A stretch of 64,000 nucleotides of DNA. It comes from Argentina anserina (lineage: Eukaryota > Streptophyta > Magnoliopsida > Rosales > Rosaceae). Of this stretch, positions 11,368-22,600 are shown piece after piece (the stretch's first letter is position 1; every line of letters begins with the position of its first letter). The position numbers were made by a program, and so were the translations under genes. Below the pieces are notes generated by a model. The model did no database searches. It saw nothing but the letters and a program-made list of their open reading frames with translations, and was not told the origin of the DNA. The DNA lies in the NCBI RefSeq assembly GCF_933775445.1, contig NC_065873.1:10726001-10790000 (forward strand). Direction: 5' to 3'.

Positions 11368-13078
11368 TGAAAAACATCATCGTTAGTATAGAATAAGCAG
11401 GGATCGTTCAGTCCGGGGAATCAAAAGGACCTCAACACTTATCATGTTATTGGGGGATTTTGAGTTGGATTCTAAAACTACAACTGAAAATAAATCCTAA
11501 ATTACTTATATACAATTGATCAACCACTCATCACATAACCAAAACACGAATTCTACTCAAGAAACATGTATGACATGCATAGAATAACATATAGGCAGCA
11601 AGTATTTTCGATTCTTCTTAAGTCCATTTCAATTCCAATTCTAATTAGAGTCCGAAGCGGTTCATCTAATCGTTAAGACTTCTTAATTATTTAGAATCAA
11701 CGAAGCGTTCAATCCTAAACATATGCTAAAGAGAGTTCAACATAACGAAGCGTCTAGTTAAACAACAAAGTAGCACGTAAGCACATTAAGTCGAATTGGA
11801 GACATGTTACACAAGCATGGCGTCACTCATCTTGATTAAACATGCAAATTCCTAGAACTATCACAGCCCTATATAAGTATCCATAATTGAAACACGAAGC
11901 GCATATTCAATCAATGAACACTTTGGTGAATGAAATCGCAACCTTAGGAGAACCATGGCCTTGGTTTCCTCAAGCATTGATTTAGATGTACAAATTCAAG
12001 GAATTAATTGAAATAAAACCTAAATTGAAATCGAAAACCTACTGCCCATAGATGCTACATACGACATACACACATATTTCATGAGTTCATGCAATCAAAA
12101 CATAAAACCAAAGAAGTCTGAATTTATATTCTTCATATATGAAACCGAAAATAACATCCAATGATTCATACAATGAATTCGAAATTTGTAGAAAATAAAA
12201 AAAAGATTACAAGTCATGGATGAATCACACATTAGAAACCTTCTAGGATGAAGCAAGGATGAATTCGAATTGGTGGAGGAGGAAGATGAGCACCAAGCCG
12301 TGATGATGGATGAAGGTTTTTGGCTTGAATTTTCTGGATGTTCTTGGGCAGCAATTCGGCTTTGTTTGTGAGAGAATGGAGATGGGGAATTGTGAGAGAG
12401 GCCATGCCTTTTATAGAGGAAGGAGGAGAGGAGGGGCTGCTAGGGTTTTGAATGGGCTGATCCATGTATTTCCCTTTTTTTTCTTTTCTTTCCTTCTCGA
12501 TTGAATGATGATCATCTTTGTTGGTCACATGCATTCTCCCTTCTTCTAGACCACATGCATTCTTCAGAATTATCTCTTTGTTCTCTCCTTCCTTTTTCTT
12601 CTTTTGTTTCCTTCTTTTCTTATTCTTTCCATTTAATGGCTGGATGAACCTTCCCTCGTTTAAGGCTGCATACTTCTTCCTTTTCATCTTATTCAGAAAC
12701 TAAATTACTTCTTTCCTTTTTCTCCTTTTGTTTCCTTCTTCTCCTCTTTCTTTCCATAATTTCCAAGTCATTATCTCACATTTAATTCTGAAAATAAGGA
12801 AAGGAAATAATAAATATAAATCACATATGTTACAGAAATATCGAATAATAAAAATCCTAACCAAACTAGGTTTCCTAGTTCGACAAGGAATACTACTCTA
12901 TAGCATTCTCGACAATTTCTGCATTTTACACCCGTTTTAGCACCAAAAGGGAACGAACGTCACTAAAGACTTCTAACTCGACTCAATGACTCTATACTAC
13001 AATAATAAGGGCTAAGTAAAGTACGAATGGAGGTAAAAATATGTTAAGAACGTCGCACAAAGTGCTCCTATCACTTCA
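11363..13078 (-). mobile_element. B-type solo LTR with 5-bp target duplication
   Basis: The LTR proper is 11368-13073, starting with tga and ending with tca on the plus strand, with cttca on both sides (11363-11367 and 13074-13078). Read on the minus strand it begins tgataggagcactttgtgc and resembles the B LTR at 27372-29405 throughout, including a TATA element and the region with gcttcg repeats. No internal sequence remains, so it is the product of recombination between the two LTRs of an inserted element. At 1,706 bp it is about 330 bp shorter than the B LTR, and its 3' end lies 37 bp upstream of the B LTR end. It interrupts A1 gag without changing phase. Confidence 0.93.
12406..12420 (-). 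promoter_or_regulatory. TATA-like element of the solo LTR
   Basis: On the minus strand this reads tcctctataaaaggc, at the position equivalent to the TATA element of the B LTR (28319). A solo LTR may still drive transcription leftwards into A1 gag in antisense; this is inference. Confidence 0.5.
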
Positions 13079-14657
13079 CCTAATTATGATGAGCTTTTGA
13101 AGTCTCTTGCTCAAGGGCAACAAAATCTAAACTCTGCTACTCAAGCTTTAGTTACAGGTCAACAAGCTCATTCTAAGGACATAACCGAGCTTAAGAAGCA
13201 GATGGGACAAGTGATCGATTTCATGGGCAAGATCCATGAAGGAGGAAAGTTGCCGAGCCAAACTGAGCCTAATCCGAACGTAAAGGCCATGGTGACACGA
13301 AGTGGGAGGACCTTGGATGCTCCATTGCAACAACACAAGAAGGCCGTGCCTTCTAAAGGACAAGAGGCCGAGAATTGCAATGTCAAAGACTTAGAGAAGG
13401 ACCCTGCCTCCTCTAAAGCCAATGATGCCGTGCCTCTACCAAAAGAAGATCATGCCATGCATGACAAAGGTAAGGATCCTAACTCTAGTGGTTTGGTTTC
13501 AACTAATGATCTTCCTCGTGTCCCCTTCCCTAGTAGATTCGCAAAGCAAAAGAAGGATGACTCTGATCAAGCCATGCTCGACATTTTCAAGAACGTGGAA
13601 GTGAACATGCCTCTTATTGAATGCATACAACAAAATCCTAAGTATGCTAAGTTTTTGAAAGAATTGTGCACCAACAAGAGGATGACTCGAGAGAAGGAGG
13701 TTGTCACAATGAGTGAGACGGTTTCTGCCGTGCTCCAAAGGAAGCTACCACCAAAGCTTAAGGATCCAGGGAGTTTTTCTATCCCTTCTACAATCGGAAA
13801 CATGACATTTGAAAAGATAATGTTAGACTTAGGTGCATCTATTAATGTAATGCCGCACTATATCTATAAGAACCTAGGTCTAGGTGATTTGAAACGTGAT
13901 AATGTTGTGATTCGATTGGCTGATTGTTCCAACAAAGTCCCTTTGGGCTATGTTGAAGATGTTCTTGTGCAGGTTTCGAGCTTGATCTTTCCTGCCGACT
14001 TCTATGTCATTGACATGGAGCCAACGGAGGCAGATGACAAGGAGGTTCCTATCTTGTTAGGCCGCCCCTTCATGAGGACTGCAAGAACAAAAATAGATGT
14101 GTTTAGTGGATCACTCACCTTTGAGTTCGATGGTGAAGTGATTAGCTTCAACATCTTTGAAGCTATGAGGTATCCTCTTTCGGAGTTAAGTGATTGTTTT
14201 TCAGTTGACATACTTGATTCCCTTGCAGATAACTATCTAGATACCTTGACAAATGACGAGTTGGCACTCACCATTGCCCAAGGGGCCGGATTTACAAGTG
14301 ATGGTTCTAACATTTCGGTGCTAGAAGCTAAGGATGCCGTGCCATCTTTCATTCATGAAAACGTAACCTCTCTTGAGGTTGCACGTGAGGTAAGCTTTGT
14401 CTCTCCTAGTCCAATTCTCTTAACAACTAACAAGAATCTTCCTTCTGTGGTGCAAGCTCCAAAGCTTGATCTTAAGGTTCTTCCGGACCACTTGAAGTAT
14501 GCGTTTCTAGGAGAAGAGGATACATTGCCCGTGATCATTTCATCTGCACTAAATGAGGAGCAAGAAGAGAGATTGATTGAAGTGTTGAAAAGACACAAGA
14601 CGGCAATAGGATGGACCTTAGCCGACATCAAGGGGATCAGCCCTACCATGTGTGTGC
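13079..14657 (+). pseudogene. A1 gag C-terminus, protease and start of pol
   Basis: Coding continues in the phase of the gag fragment that ends at 11367. The first part resembles the spacer of B gag-pro (motifs NYDELLKSLA, KQMGQVIDFMGK, VPFPSRFAKQKKD). The aspartic protease follows, with the catalytic motif LDLGASINVMP encoded near 13823-13855 and the flap-proximal LLGRPFMRTART near 14056. The frame then runs without a stop into the pol N-terminus ([28 protein letters not shown]). At the position of the B stop codon (33067) A1 has TTG, leucine. The A1 frame ends a few codons into the inverted LTR that begins at 14658, so reverse transcriptase is missing. A1 thus appears to have used a single gag-pol frame. 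Confidence 0.9.
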
Positions 14658-16822
14658 TGATCGATTCGATTACTCGAGATCAATATTAACCCTGTAAGCA
14701 TCGTTAGTAGTATAAAGTAAGAGGGTATCGTTCACAAACCGGGGATCCAACCAGGGCATAGAATCACAAACATTTAACAACGAATTCATACGAGTTAAAA
14801 AGAGTTTGATATATAGAATCGGGTTGAAAGATAAAAACAGAAATAAAACCTAAACTAATATATACATGTGATCAACCAACCAACACAAAATACATTACCA
14901 AAACAAATTATACAAAGCTAACGAAAATCAGATTCTAGTCCTCCTTTAAGAGTCATGCCGAGACACTATCATGAATAACTAAGGTTGGATCATGCAATTA
15001 GGGTCCTAAGCAGTAACCTAAACACATAGACACTTAACATATTCGATTCATTCCAAGCGGTTCTAATCGAAATCTAACATACTTATCTTACCATGCAACT
15101 TCAAAGCCACGCATATTGAATTCATTAAGCATGTCACCTACTTAACCAACAATCATGCAATTCCGAAAATCACATAGAAAAGATAAACATATTCATAGCA
15201 CAAGTCATAAATCCAACAACCTAAATTTCATGCTACAAGCGTATACATAACACATAGATACTCTCAAAATCACACAAAGACATATCACGGCACAAACTAA
15301 AATCATAGAACTACAAACCTAAAATCAAAACTTTATATAATTTGAAACAAGTAACTATCTCATAGACAAAATCGAAACAAGTTTACAATGACCCAAACAC
15401 ATACACAACCAAGAACAAGAAAAACCAAAAACTGAAATAAACATAGAGAGAATCATGGTTACACTTTATCAATCAAGCGATCTCACAAGGTGTAGCCGTG
15501 GCTTTCCAAGGGGATGTAACCTCTTCACAAGCGTGCTTGAAGGCTAAGGATTGGTGGAGAATGGTGGAATCGGTTTTAGGATTTCTTGGATTGGTGAGTA
15601 TGAAATTCGGTAGAGCTTTGGCTAGTATGTGCACAAGGATGATGATGTTTTTCTGTGGAAATGAGGTGCTATATATAGAGGAAGAAACCCAAGGGAGGAT
15701 GGCCACAAAGTCCACAAAGTTGAAACCAAATTGGTTGAGGTTTCCTAGATTCGGCAGATCTGACCTTTGTCCCTTGTTGTGGCCATAACTTTCTCTAGAA
15801 AATAGATATTGAGATGATTCCAACTGGCAATTTCAACTAGACTTCCGTGGCTTTTCATCCATATATCATGCAATTTCTCAATCATTCTGAGCTGTCCAGG
15901 GGAGCTCGTCAAAGTTGGATGATCTGCAGTGCCAGAATTCTGATTTCTATAAGGATTGCATATCTTTTGCATTAATTGCATATCTTCTTCCTCCTTTAAT
16001 GCTGATTTCTTTTGCACAAATTTCTTCCTTTGAATTAGGGAGGCAGCAAAAGTCTTAATTGTTGCAGCCATGTTTGATTTTTCTTACCTCTCCTCATTAA
16101 ATTTGCTGCATGCCTTCTTTGACTTTTTTGCCTCTTCTCATTTAATTTGCTGCATGCCTTCTTTGACATTCTTTGGTGCAGGGATTTATGGACATTCTGA
16201 TACATATTTGTGCTCTATATGCAGGAGGAACAAAGTCCCAAGTTTCCCTCATAGCCTTTGGATCAAAAGCAAATCAATGGCTGAGATAATTCCGCCGAGT
16301 TCACTGGACCTCCGAGTAATGATTTGGTCATATCTCCCTGTAGGAATAAGATATTGATTTGATTCCAAATCCTACAGAAACTAGACTCAAAATCCTTTTT
16401 ATCCATATAAGGTATGTCTTCTAACGCAATCGGAGCTATCCAGGGGAGCCCGTCGAAGTTGGACTACGAATCTTGACAGCATTTTGATTCTTGCATTGAT
16501 TGGGCTTTTAAGTGCATCTTCTTTCCTTGTGGAACTAGGATTGCTTTCCTTCTCCAACATGGATTTGTATTTCCTAATAAGAATAAGTACGTTAGAAACA
16601 AAGAAATACGAAAGGATGAATCCTACTCGAACAAGGAATCATATCTCAACAAGGATTATTAACACTTAGCACGATTTCATCATCAATTCACTCATAATTG
16701 ATATAAGCTCTACCTAGACACTTATTCTTACAAAAGAAACTAAAACATAATAAATAAGAGGTAACAAAGAGTAAGAATATGGCATAATCACATTAAGAAC
16801 GTCACACTTTGTGCTCCTATCA
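14658..16822 (-). repeat. 3' LTR of element A2
   Basis: This complete 2,165-bp LTR reads, on the minus strand, tgataggagcacaaagtg to gaatcgatca. It matches 20449-22595 with a constant offset of 5,791. Inside are two diverged copies of a module of about 150 bp (near 15790-15960 and 16335-16500), each with a tccatata block and an aggggagc..gtc.aagttgga block. There is also a short direct duplication of ctgcatgccttctttgac near 16108 and 16150. The open frames of 95-116 codons on both strands recur in the other LTR copy and show no protein features, so I do not call them genes. Confidence 0.95.
15668..15681 (-). promoter_or_regulatory. TATA box in A2 3' LTR
   Basis: On the minus strand this reads cctctatatatagc, identical to the element in the right-edge LTR at 63609 and close to those of A1 and B. 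Confidence 0.65.
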
Positions 16823-16840
16823 ACAACCCCACACTTGAAC
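16823..16840 (-). other. Polypurine tract of A2
   Basis: On the minus strand gttcaagtgtggggttgt lies directly before the TG of the 3' LTR, where plus-strand synthesis is primed. The family B equivalent before 27372 shares aagtgtgggg. Confidence 0.8.
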
Positions 16841-19250
16841 TTTGCTAGTCCCTTAGCAAATACTAGAAAAGGGAAACAAAAAATCAATACAATTAAACTA
16901 ACGACTCAACTATAATGCCTTCAACATTTTGTCTCAGAGATCTTCAAACTCATAGCATCAAGAATAACAATTAATCGAAATAGATAGAATGAATTCAATG
17001 GTTAATAAACATGAGATCTCGCAGAACAAGTAAGACATGGCAGAAACATAGGTGATATTAAGCTCAACATGTTCAAAACAAGTTCAAATTCAACTCACAA
17101 GGGATATGCACTCCAAATATTTTCTCTCAAGAACATGGCATATGCTTAAAAGCTTTTCACACATAAGAGTTATGAATACATAGTGAATTCGAAAACCTCA
17201 TGAAAGATACCAATCATATGCACAAATGAACCCAAACCATATGCTTACTCATGAAACAAACTCCACAAATCAAGAGCTACTCATTATAAGAATCATGCGG
17301 ATCTTTATAAAAGGTAGGCTTAGGCTCGGTAAGGATATCATTTTTTTAGGTAAAAGGAATCGCAAAGGTCATCCTCAAGACTTAGCAGAGCAAAAATCAT
17401 TCACCTTATGTCGCCATACTCCATAAAACAAGAGCAAATTTTATCATGTTGGCTCATTCTTCACTCTAAACATTGTGAAAACGAACAAAGGCTAAAGTAC
17501 AACATTATTGAGCCTTCAACAAATACATCACAACTCCAAATTCACATCAAACATAGCTATGCCGTAACTTCTTACTTCTCTTTCTTTTTCTATCTTTTTT
17601 TTTTCTAACCGTGTATATATCTTTTTCTTTTCTTTTTCTCACACGGCATCTTTCATTTTTTTCTTTTCACCATTTTCATACGGCACAAATAAATACATAG
17701 CATAACCCCACACTTGAATCGAATCATCACTCCATATTACATCAAATATTAGCTCTGCCAAGCCTCGAGAACAAGGTAGAGATATAACTATACTAAGCAA
17801 GGATATTAACATGTTGGTGATGAATAAAAGGTTTAACGTAGGCTCAAATGGGTTAATACTAAGGTGTCCCAAGTAGGGTACAAATAAGGCATACGGCTTT
17901 TTGGTTTAAGTGGTGGAATCCTAAAAAGATCCAACAATCATTTTCAAAATCAGAGTATATTATGATAAAAGTTTCGAAAGTTTCACAAAGTAAGTTCTAG
18001 CATTCTCTAGTTCATTGCAATTCTATGGCATATGAATTGATCAAAACAGATGTAATGAGGTTATATAGCCAAGAAACGATAGATTAAAATCTCCAAAGAA
18101 ACGCACATATATGGCTCGAAACTCACATAGGTTACATGAATTCAAACAAGTAAGGAACATGCTCATTTTGTACCTAAGTTTCAAAATCCTCATCTACTAC
18201 ATGTTCGTACAATTTCTACACATCGATTAACCATCAAATAACAATTAAGTTCAATTTCCAATCTTGTGATCATCTTTCAACCAATCATTCAAAGATCAAC
18301 TCATCCTAGACAGTTAAAGGCATACCTATGACTCAAAACAAAATAAAAACAAAACAAAAAAATACAAAAATTATTATTTTTTTTTATGACTCTAACATGT
18401 AAACCTTCCCCCACACTCGAATCATGCATTGTCCTCAATGAATGTCAAAATAAATAATGCAATGAAAGACAAAAGCATAGTGGAAAGAAACAAAGGCACA
18501 AAAATAAAAACAGGAGAAAAATATGAGAATTGCTCCCCCATGACGCGGTCCAACAGCTTGCATTCCATGCATCATAACGTTTGAAAATAATCTCCGATCA
18601 GTAAGACAACAGTGGGAATTGAAAGCTAATGTTTCTAGCTTTCCAAGCATAAAAAGTACGTTCGCTAACTCCAAATGAGGAGAAAGTTATGCCCCTGAAA
18701 ATTTGTCACGAAAAACAAGTTCATAGAATCAAAAACTAGAATGACCTTTACCTCTTTGTACCTGAATTCCGTTGATTTAAACAGCCGGAATGGACAAGTG
18801 GCCTGAATGAAAGTTGAAGATAACACAACCAGCTTTCAATCCATATATGGCACGACTGCCCAGTTAGGCCGGAAGTGCTCCCTATTGTTCCGTTTCCGGA
18901 CTGTAACTGCACGCGTTCTGAATTTCTGACACGTTCTTGCTGCCTTCCAATTGCAACTGGGAGTGATGTAGACCTCTAAATCTAGTTCTGTAAAAAGATA
19001 TAGAAACTAGACTCAAATACCTTTGTTTCCATATAAAGTACATATTCCAACTCCCTTTGAGCTGGGAGATACAGTCTGCGGAAGTCGACGGACTGTTTCT
19101 ACCAGATTCTGTTGAACGAAAATGTTTTGCTCCTCTTCACGTTTTCTCGAAAACTAACCTACACACGCACAAAACAAATCAAAAAGAACAAAAACAATAA
19201 CCAAATAAAGAGTAAAGAGTAAAAAATCAAAATTGGGTTGCCTCCCAACA
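16823..19250 (-). other. A2 3' untranslated region with repeated purine motifs
   Basis: On the minus strand this is related to the B region between the pol stop and the 3' LTR (25578-27371). It starts next to a ttgggaggcaacccaa hairpin (19233-19248), which in B lies about 45 bp after the pol stop. It carries three gtgtgggg motifs (18409-18416, 17706-17713, 16827-16834). Compared with B it holds about 650 extra bases (about 18470-19150) that include a module also found in A2-type LTRs. No open frame with protein character was found. Confidence 0.75.
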
Positions 19251-20428
19251 AGCGCTTAAATTTAAAGTCTAATAGCTTAGACCGAGTTTTCCTTTCAATC
19301 ATTTTGTAGGTGACACGTTATGGGGTTTCTCCTCCGCCATTTTGTTGTCAAACCTTGTAGTATATTCTCGAGCTCATTGTTGGTCACTTCACTATAAATC
19401 TGTAGAATCTCAATTAAAATCATTAGTGAAAGTGAGAACTTACCAAACATAACATAGGACGTGAGGTCCTTAAGAGACTATGTTCCTCTAGCCATATGAT
19501 ATTCCGTGGAATTTAAAATGCCACATGAATGAGATACAAAATGAATGCAATTAGAATAAATAATGAAGATGCAATGCAAAAGTTAGAGAATAACAATTAG
19601 GAAGTCATTGATATATACAAGTCACACACATGTCAAAAGTCATTAAATTATAATAAGCACATGTTAAGGGAAAAAAACTAGCTTAACAACTAATCCAACA
19701 AATTGTCAAATCTTATGTTTAAGTTTGTTTTAATTTCTCAACTTAAAAACCTAAGAAAGTACACACAATTATAATTATTATATGTTACAACAAAATAAGA
19801 TAAGGATTCACAAGTTAGTTCTTTAAGTTTACAAAGTTCACACAATTCACAAGTTCTTTTTGCTATTTCAATGATTGAATGAACGACTGATTCTAAGTTG
19901 TAAACCGAGGTGGACGTGCGGCCTAAGTATGAATGTCTAGACACAAGATCAAGTCTTTGTTTCAGAAGACCGTATAGCTCAATTAGAGATAGTGAACATG
20001 GTAGGACTCATTTGTTGAACTACGGAGAGCGAACTCCCTATCGACTCCATCACCGAGATGTATGTCAGTCAATAGTTCTCTGAGATCCAATTTTAGTCCC
20101 ATGCACCAGGGTAATAAAAGAGCATGCCTCTTACTCAGCTGGACTTAAACTTGGGTGTTAGACAATTCTCCAAGTGTTAATAAAAGCCGCCCTCAACCTC
20201 ATGCAAAAACTTTGTAAGAAAACATGAGGGGTTGAGGCTAATATTAACAAAATGGACTTTACCTATTCCGTTCGATTTACAACCTACAACAATCATTCAT
20301 TAATCATAAAAAATAACAACCTAAGATAAAATTAGTATATATTAGAACAAAGTAAGAAAAAAAAATATACAAATTTACAATATGAACAGTGAATTCGAAA
20401 TTAAAAGATTGGGATCCATAATGATGGA
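19250..20428 (-). other. A2 leader and short unrecognised internal segment
   Basis: About 19890-20280 is the conserved leader shared with A1 and B, in the expected place after the primer-binding site. The stem arms are at 20175-20198 and 20228-20249. The segment 19250-19700 stands where gag-pol should be. It is AT-rich and non-coding, and I recognise nothing in it. Confidence 0.7.
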
Positions 20429-20446
20429 TCCCCGGCAACGGCGCCA
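20429..20446 (-). other. Primer-binding site, tRNA-Asp (A2)
   Basis: This is the exact reverse complement of tggcgccgttgccgggga. It is separated by two bases from the 5' LTR end at 20449 and fixes the orientation of A2. Confidence 0.95.
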
Positions 20447-20448
20447 TT

Positions 20449-22595
20449 TGATCGGTTCGATTACTCGAGATCAATATTAACCCTGTAAGCATCGTTAGTA
20501 GTATAAAGCAAGAGGGTATCGTTCACAAACCGGGGATCCAACCAGGGCATAGAATCACAAACATTTAACAACGAATTCATACGAGTTAAAAAGAGTTTGA
20601 TATATAGAATCGGGTTGAAAGATAAAAACAAAAATAAAACCTAAACTAATATATACATGTGATCAACCAACCAACACAAAATACATTACCAAAACAAATT
20701 ATACAAAGCTAACGAAAATCAGATTCTAGTCCTCCTTTAAGAGTCATGCCGAGACACTATCATGAATAACTAAGGTTGGATCATGCAATTAGGGTCCTAA
20801 GCAGTAACCTAAACACATAGACACTTAACATATTCGATTCATTCCAAGCGGTTCTAATCGAAATCTAACATACTTATCTTACCATGCAACTTCAAAGCCA
20901 CGCATATTGAATTCATTAAGCATGTCACCTACTTAACCAACAATCATGCAATTCCGAAAATCACATAGAAAAGATAAACATATTCATAGCACAAGTCATA
21001 AATCCAACAACCTAAATTTCATGCTACAAGCGTATACATAACACATAGATACTCTCAAAATCACACAAAGACATATCACGGCACAAACTAAAATCATAGA
21101 ACTACAAACCTAAAATCAAAACTTTATATAATTTGAAACAAGTAACTATCTCATAGACAAAATCGAAACAAGTTTACAATGACCCAAACACATACACAAC
21201 CAAGAACAAGAAAAACCAAAAACTGAAATAAACATAGAGAGAATCATGGTTACACTTTATCAATCAAGCGATCTCACAAGGTGTAGCCGTGGCTTTCCAA
21301 GGGGATGTAACCTCTTCACAAGCGTGCTTGAAGGCTAAGGATTGGTGGAGAATGGTGGAATCGGTTTTAGGATTTCTTGGATTGGTGAGTATGAAATTCA
21401 GTAGAGCTTTGGCTAGTATGTGCACAAGGATGATGATGTTTTTCTGTGGAAATGAGGTGCTATATATAGAGGAAGAAACCCAAGGGAGGATGGCCACAAA
21501 GTCCACAAAGTTGAAACCAAATTGGTTGAGGTTTCCTAGATTCGGCAGATCTGACCTTTGTCCCTTGTTGTGGCCATAACTTTCTCTAGAAAATAGATAT
21601 TGAGATGATTCCAACTGGCAATTTCAACTAGACTTCCGTGGCTTTTCATCCATATATCATGCAATTTCTCAATCATTCTGAGCTGTCCAGGGGAGCTCGT
21701 CAAAGTTGGATGATCTGCAGTGCCAGAATTCTGATTTCTATAAGGATTGCATATCTTTTGCATTAATTGCATATCTTCTTCCTCCTTTAATGCTGATTTC
21801 TTTTGCACAAATTTCTTCCTTTGAATTAGGGAGGCAGCAAAAGTCTTAATTGTTGCAGCCATGTTTGATTTTTCTTACCTCTCCTCATTAAATTTGCTGC
21901 ATGCCTTCTTTGACTTTTTTGCCTCTTCTCATTTAATTTGCTGCATGCCTTCTTTGACATTCTTTGGTGCAGGGATTTATGGACATTCTGATACATATTT
22001 GTGCTCTATATGCAGGAGGAACAAAGTCCCAAGTTTCCCTCATAGCCTTTGGATCAAAAGCAAATCAATGGCTGAGATAATTCCGCCGAGTTCACTGGAC
22101 CTCCGAGTAATGATTTGGTCATATCTCCCTGTAGGAATAAGATATTGATTTGATTCCAAATCCTACAGAAACTAGACTCAAAATCCTTTTTATCCATATA
22201 AGGTACGTCTTCTAACGCAATCGGAGCTATCCAGGGGAGCCCGTCGAAGTTGGACTACGAATCTTGACAGCATTTTGATTCTTGCATTGATTGGGCTTTT
22301 AAGTGCATCTTCTTTCCTTGTGGAACTAGGATTGCTTTCCTTCTCCAACATGGATTTGTATTTCCTAATAAGAATAAGTACGTTAGAAACAAAGAAATAC
22401 GAAAGGATGAATCCTACTCGAACAAGGAATCATATCTCAACAAGGATTATTAACACTTAGCACGATTTCATCATCAATTCACTCATAATTGATATAAGCT
22501 CTACCTAGACACTTATTCTTACAAAAGAAACTAAAACATAATAAATAAGAGGTAACAAAGAGTAAGAATATGGCATAATCACATTAAGAACGTCA
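20449..22595 (-). repeat. 5' LTR of element A2, 18 bp truncated
   Basis: It aligns to the other A2 LTR at an offset of 5,791 throughout. The terminal 18 bp (equivalent to 16805-16822) are missing, because the sequence switches at 22596 to a short filler and then to family B pol. The TATA element is at 21459-21472. Differences from the 3' LTR that I saw include tgatcgg/tgatcga at the end, aaagcaag/aaagtaag, aacaaaaat/aacagaaat, attcagtag/attcggtag and ggtacgtc/ggtatgtc. Confidence 0.94.
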
Positions 22596-22600
22596 GGCCC

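Larger units (their letters stand above)
7754..14657 (+). mobile_element. Athila-type Ty3/Gypsy element A1, 3' part missing
   Basis: Reading left to right there is a 5' LTR (7754-9318), a tRNA-Asp primer-binding site (9321), a leader, gag, protease and the first part of pol. Gag is split by a B-type solo LTR at 11368-13073, and pol is cut at 14657 by the inverted element A2. Neither the rest of A1 pol nor its 3' LTR is present, because sequence beyond A2 belongs to family B. Apart from the two insertions, the gag-protease-pol frame has no stop codon, so the element looks to have been intact when it was hit. The left flank is satellite, so A1 probably inserted into the satellite array. Its target-site duplication cannot be checked without the 3' end; the 5 bp before the LTR are attac. 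Confidence 0.9.
14658..22595 (-). mobile_element. Non-autonomous inverted element A2 (no gag-pol)
   Basis: This element is inserted in A1 pol and oriented leftwards. On the minus strand the order is 5' LTR (22595-20449), primer-binding site, leader, about 3.6 kb of non-coding sequence, polypurine tract and 3' LTR (16822-14658). The two LTRs differ at five positions that I could see, all transitions, so the insertion is young. No gag, protease or pol motif occurs inside, so the element would have to use proteins from a relative such as A1 or B. The 5 bp beside the 3' LTR are tgtgc. The matching duplication on the other side is absent, because the last 18 bp of the 5' LTR and everything beyond are replaced by family B sequence. 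Confidence 0.92.

Noticed and set aside
15473..16357. Frames of 95-116 codons in the A2 LTRs (again at 21264-22148 and in the right-edge LTR)
   Set aside because: They lie within non-coding LTR sequence, overlap on opposite strands around the TATA element, and show no protein family features.
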